From Aeromicrobium tamlense (GTDB lineage: Bacteria > Actinomycetota > Actinomycetes > Propionibacteriales > Nocardioidaceae): 64,000 bases of DNA. Location: NCBI RefSeq assembly GCF_013408555.1, contig NZ_JACBZN010000001.1, positions 124,001 to 188,000 of the forward strand, written 5' to 3'. Shown piece after piece: positions 63,248-64,000 of this stretch. The position numbers and the translations under genes were made by a program. Numbering within the stretch: the stretch's first letter is position 1; each line of letters starts with the position of its first letter. Below the pieces are notes generated by a model, which had not been told where the DNA came from, did not search any database, and saw only the letters and a list, made by a program, of their open reading frames with translations.

Positions 63248-63613
63248 ATGGCCGTCGATCCCACCGGTGCCGACCTCAAGCGGTTCCTCGCCGAGGACCC
63301 CGGAGGTCCTGTCGTGATGCTCAACCTGCTGCAGTTCCGCGAGGACGGCGTCGCTTCCTACCGCGAGTACACGACCCGCATCGGGCCGTTCCTGGACAGG
63401 GTCGGCGGCGAGGTCGTCTACGCCGGCGACCTCGCGACGGCGCTGGTCGCACCCGAGGGCTGGGCGTGGGACGCGGTGCTGCTCGTGCGCTACCCGTCGC
63501 GCGCCGCGTTCAGCCAGATGGTGGCCGATCCGGAGTACCAGCAGATCACCGGCCTGCGCACCGCGGCGCTCGACGAGGCCGTCCTGCAGGCGGGCCTTCC
63601 CTGGCCGATTTGA
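63248..63613 (+). CDS. DUF1330 family protein
   Basis: 121 aa, small ferredoxin-like alpha/beta fold: PVVMLNLLQFREDGVASYRE, FLDRVGGEVVYAGDLATALV, VLLVRYPSRAAFSQMVADPE. No reaction is established for the family. ATG 63248 is leaderless: TAGGGT at 63236-63241 with 6 nt. Its final codons CCG ATT TGA overlap the GATTTG element of the infA promoter. Confidence 0.85.
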   Translation: MAVDPTGADLKRFLAEDPGGPVVMLNLLQFREDGVASYREYTTRIGPFLDRVGGEVVYAGDLATALVAPEGWAWDAVLLVRYPSRAAFSQMVADPEYQQITGLRTAALDEAVLQAGLPWPI

Positions 63614-63639
63614 GTCCGGCACCCCTTTCGACGTAGACT
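63607..63639 (+). promoter_or_regulatory. infA promoter (GATTTG-N21-TAGACT)
   Basis: GATTTG at 63607-63612 overlaps the last codons of the DUF1330 gene; TAGACT at 63634-63639, 21 nt between. Both hexamers are identical to those of the rplJ promoter. Leader of about 100 nt to infA. Confidence 0.75.
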
Positions 63640-63747
63640 TGTGTGTCGGCCTTGTCGGGCCGTATCCCCATGCCCTCCGGCAGCCCGTGAACGGGCGGGG
63701 AGACGTGCGTGCCAGGTCGAACAGTCGATACGAAGAAGTTGAGGTGT

Positions 63748-63969
63748 ATGGCGAAAAAAGAAGGCGTCATCGAGATGGAGGGTGCGGTCGTCGAGGCCCT
63801 GCCCAACGCGATGTTCCGAGTCGAGCTGGCCAACGGCCACAAGGTCCTCGCGCACATCAGCGGCAAGATGCGCCAGCACTACATCCGGATCCTCCCCGAG
63901 GACCGTGTCGTGGTGGAACTCTCGCCGTACGACCTCAGCCGCGGACGCATCGTCTACCGCTACAAGTGA
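63748..63969 (+). CDS. infA: Translation initiation factor IF-1
   Basis: 73 aa OB-fold factor: [20 protein letters not shown], and [20 protein letters not shown] then [18 protein letters not shown] 63748 gives the universal N-terminus; an earlier GTG at 63709 is leader. Upstream GAAGTTGAGG is the probable binding site. rpmJ, rpsM and rpsK would be expected beyond the window edge. Confidence 0.98.
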   Translation: MAKKEGVIEMEGAVVEALPNAMFRVELANGHKVLAHISGKMRQHYIRILPEDRVVVELSPYDLSRGRIVYRYK

Positions 63970-64000
63970 CAACTACACATCCCCCACGTTCAGTTCGTAC

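Overview
The window is high-GC DNA, densely coding, from an actinobacterium. Three things point to the Actinobacteria: the mycobacterial-type gpgS-folP2 pair, proteins of the mycothiol-dependent maleylpyruvate isomerase superfamily, and many leaderless starts (TANNNT, 6-7 nt, then ATG or GTG). The gene order and the extended ribosomal proteins suggest Nocardioidaceae, possibly Aeromicrobium or a relative. That family placement is inference; no rRNA gene is present to test it.

Layout. 1-7775: the distal part of the NADH dehydrogenase I operon (nuoH truncated by the window edge, then nuoI-N), followed by a long-chain polyprenyl diphosphate synthase likely to make the menaquinone side chain. 8848-19082: mixed housekeeping genes: rarD, an MFS transporter, yajQ, tRNA-Tyr, gpgS, folP2, a LigB-like gene, pyrD, tRNA-Thr, tRNA-Met, rpmG, murB, a DUF4190-like membrane protein and an adenosine-deaminase family gene. 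19138-31722: tRNA-Trp, secE, nusG, rplK, rplA, a lipoprotein, rplJ, rplL, rpoB and rpoC. 31749-38579: an accessory block (acyltransferase, lipoprotein, FadR-type regulator, FAD/Fe-S 2-hydroxyacid dehydrogenase, DinB-like protein). 38608-43185: the str operon (rpsL, rpsG, fusA, tuf). 43250-44158: a cation efflux gene. 44197-56960: the S10-spc region from rpsJ to rplO, then secY, adk and map. 57036-63613: a second accessory block of eight genes that separates map from infA. 63607-end: the infA promoter and infA.

The window is mainly translation, transcription and protein-export machinery with respiration at the left edge. The accessory genes are transporters, regulators, lipoproteins and amino- or hydroxy-acid enzymes.

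Most unusual observations: (1) a dispersed ~97-99 bp element with imperfect terminal inverted repeats occurs twice, in opposite orientation, and each time the first TGA of the element is the stop codon of the adjacent gene; (2) six translation-related units share a promoter with GATTTG (or GATTTC) exactly 21 nt before the -10 hexamer; (3) there are at least thirteen leaderless starts, two of which open mini-ORFs that end in a 4-nt overlap with the next gene, and an 11-codon mini-ORF links rplR to rpsE; (4) ribosomal protein L4 carries a C-terminal extra domain; (5) rpoB has a structured leader. No CRISPR array, insertion sequence, phage or defence system was found.
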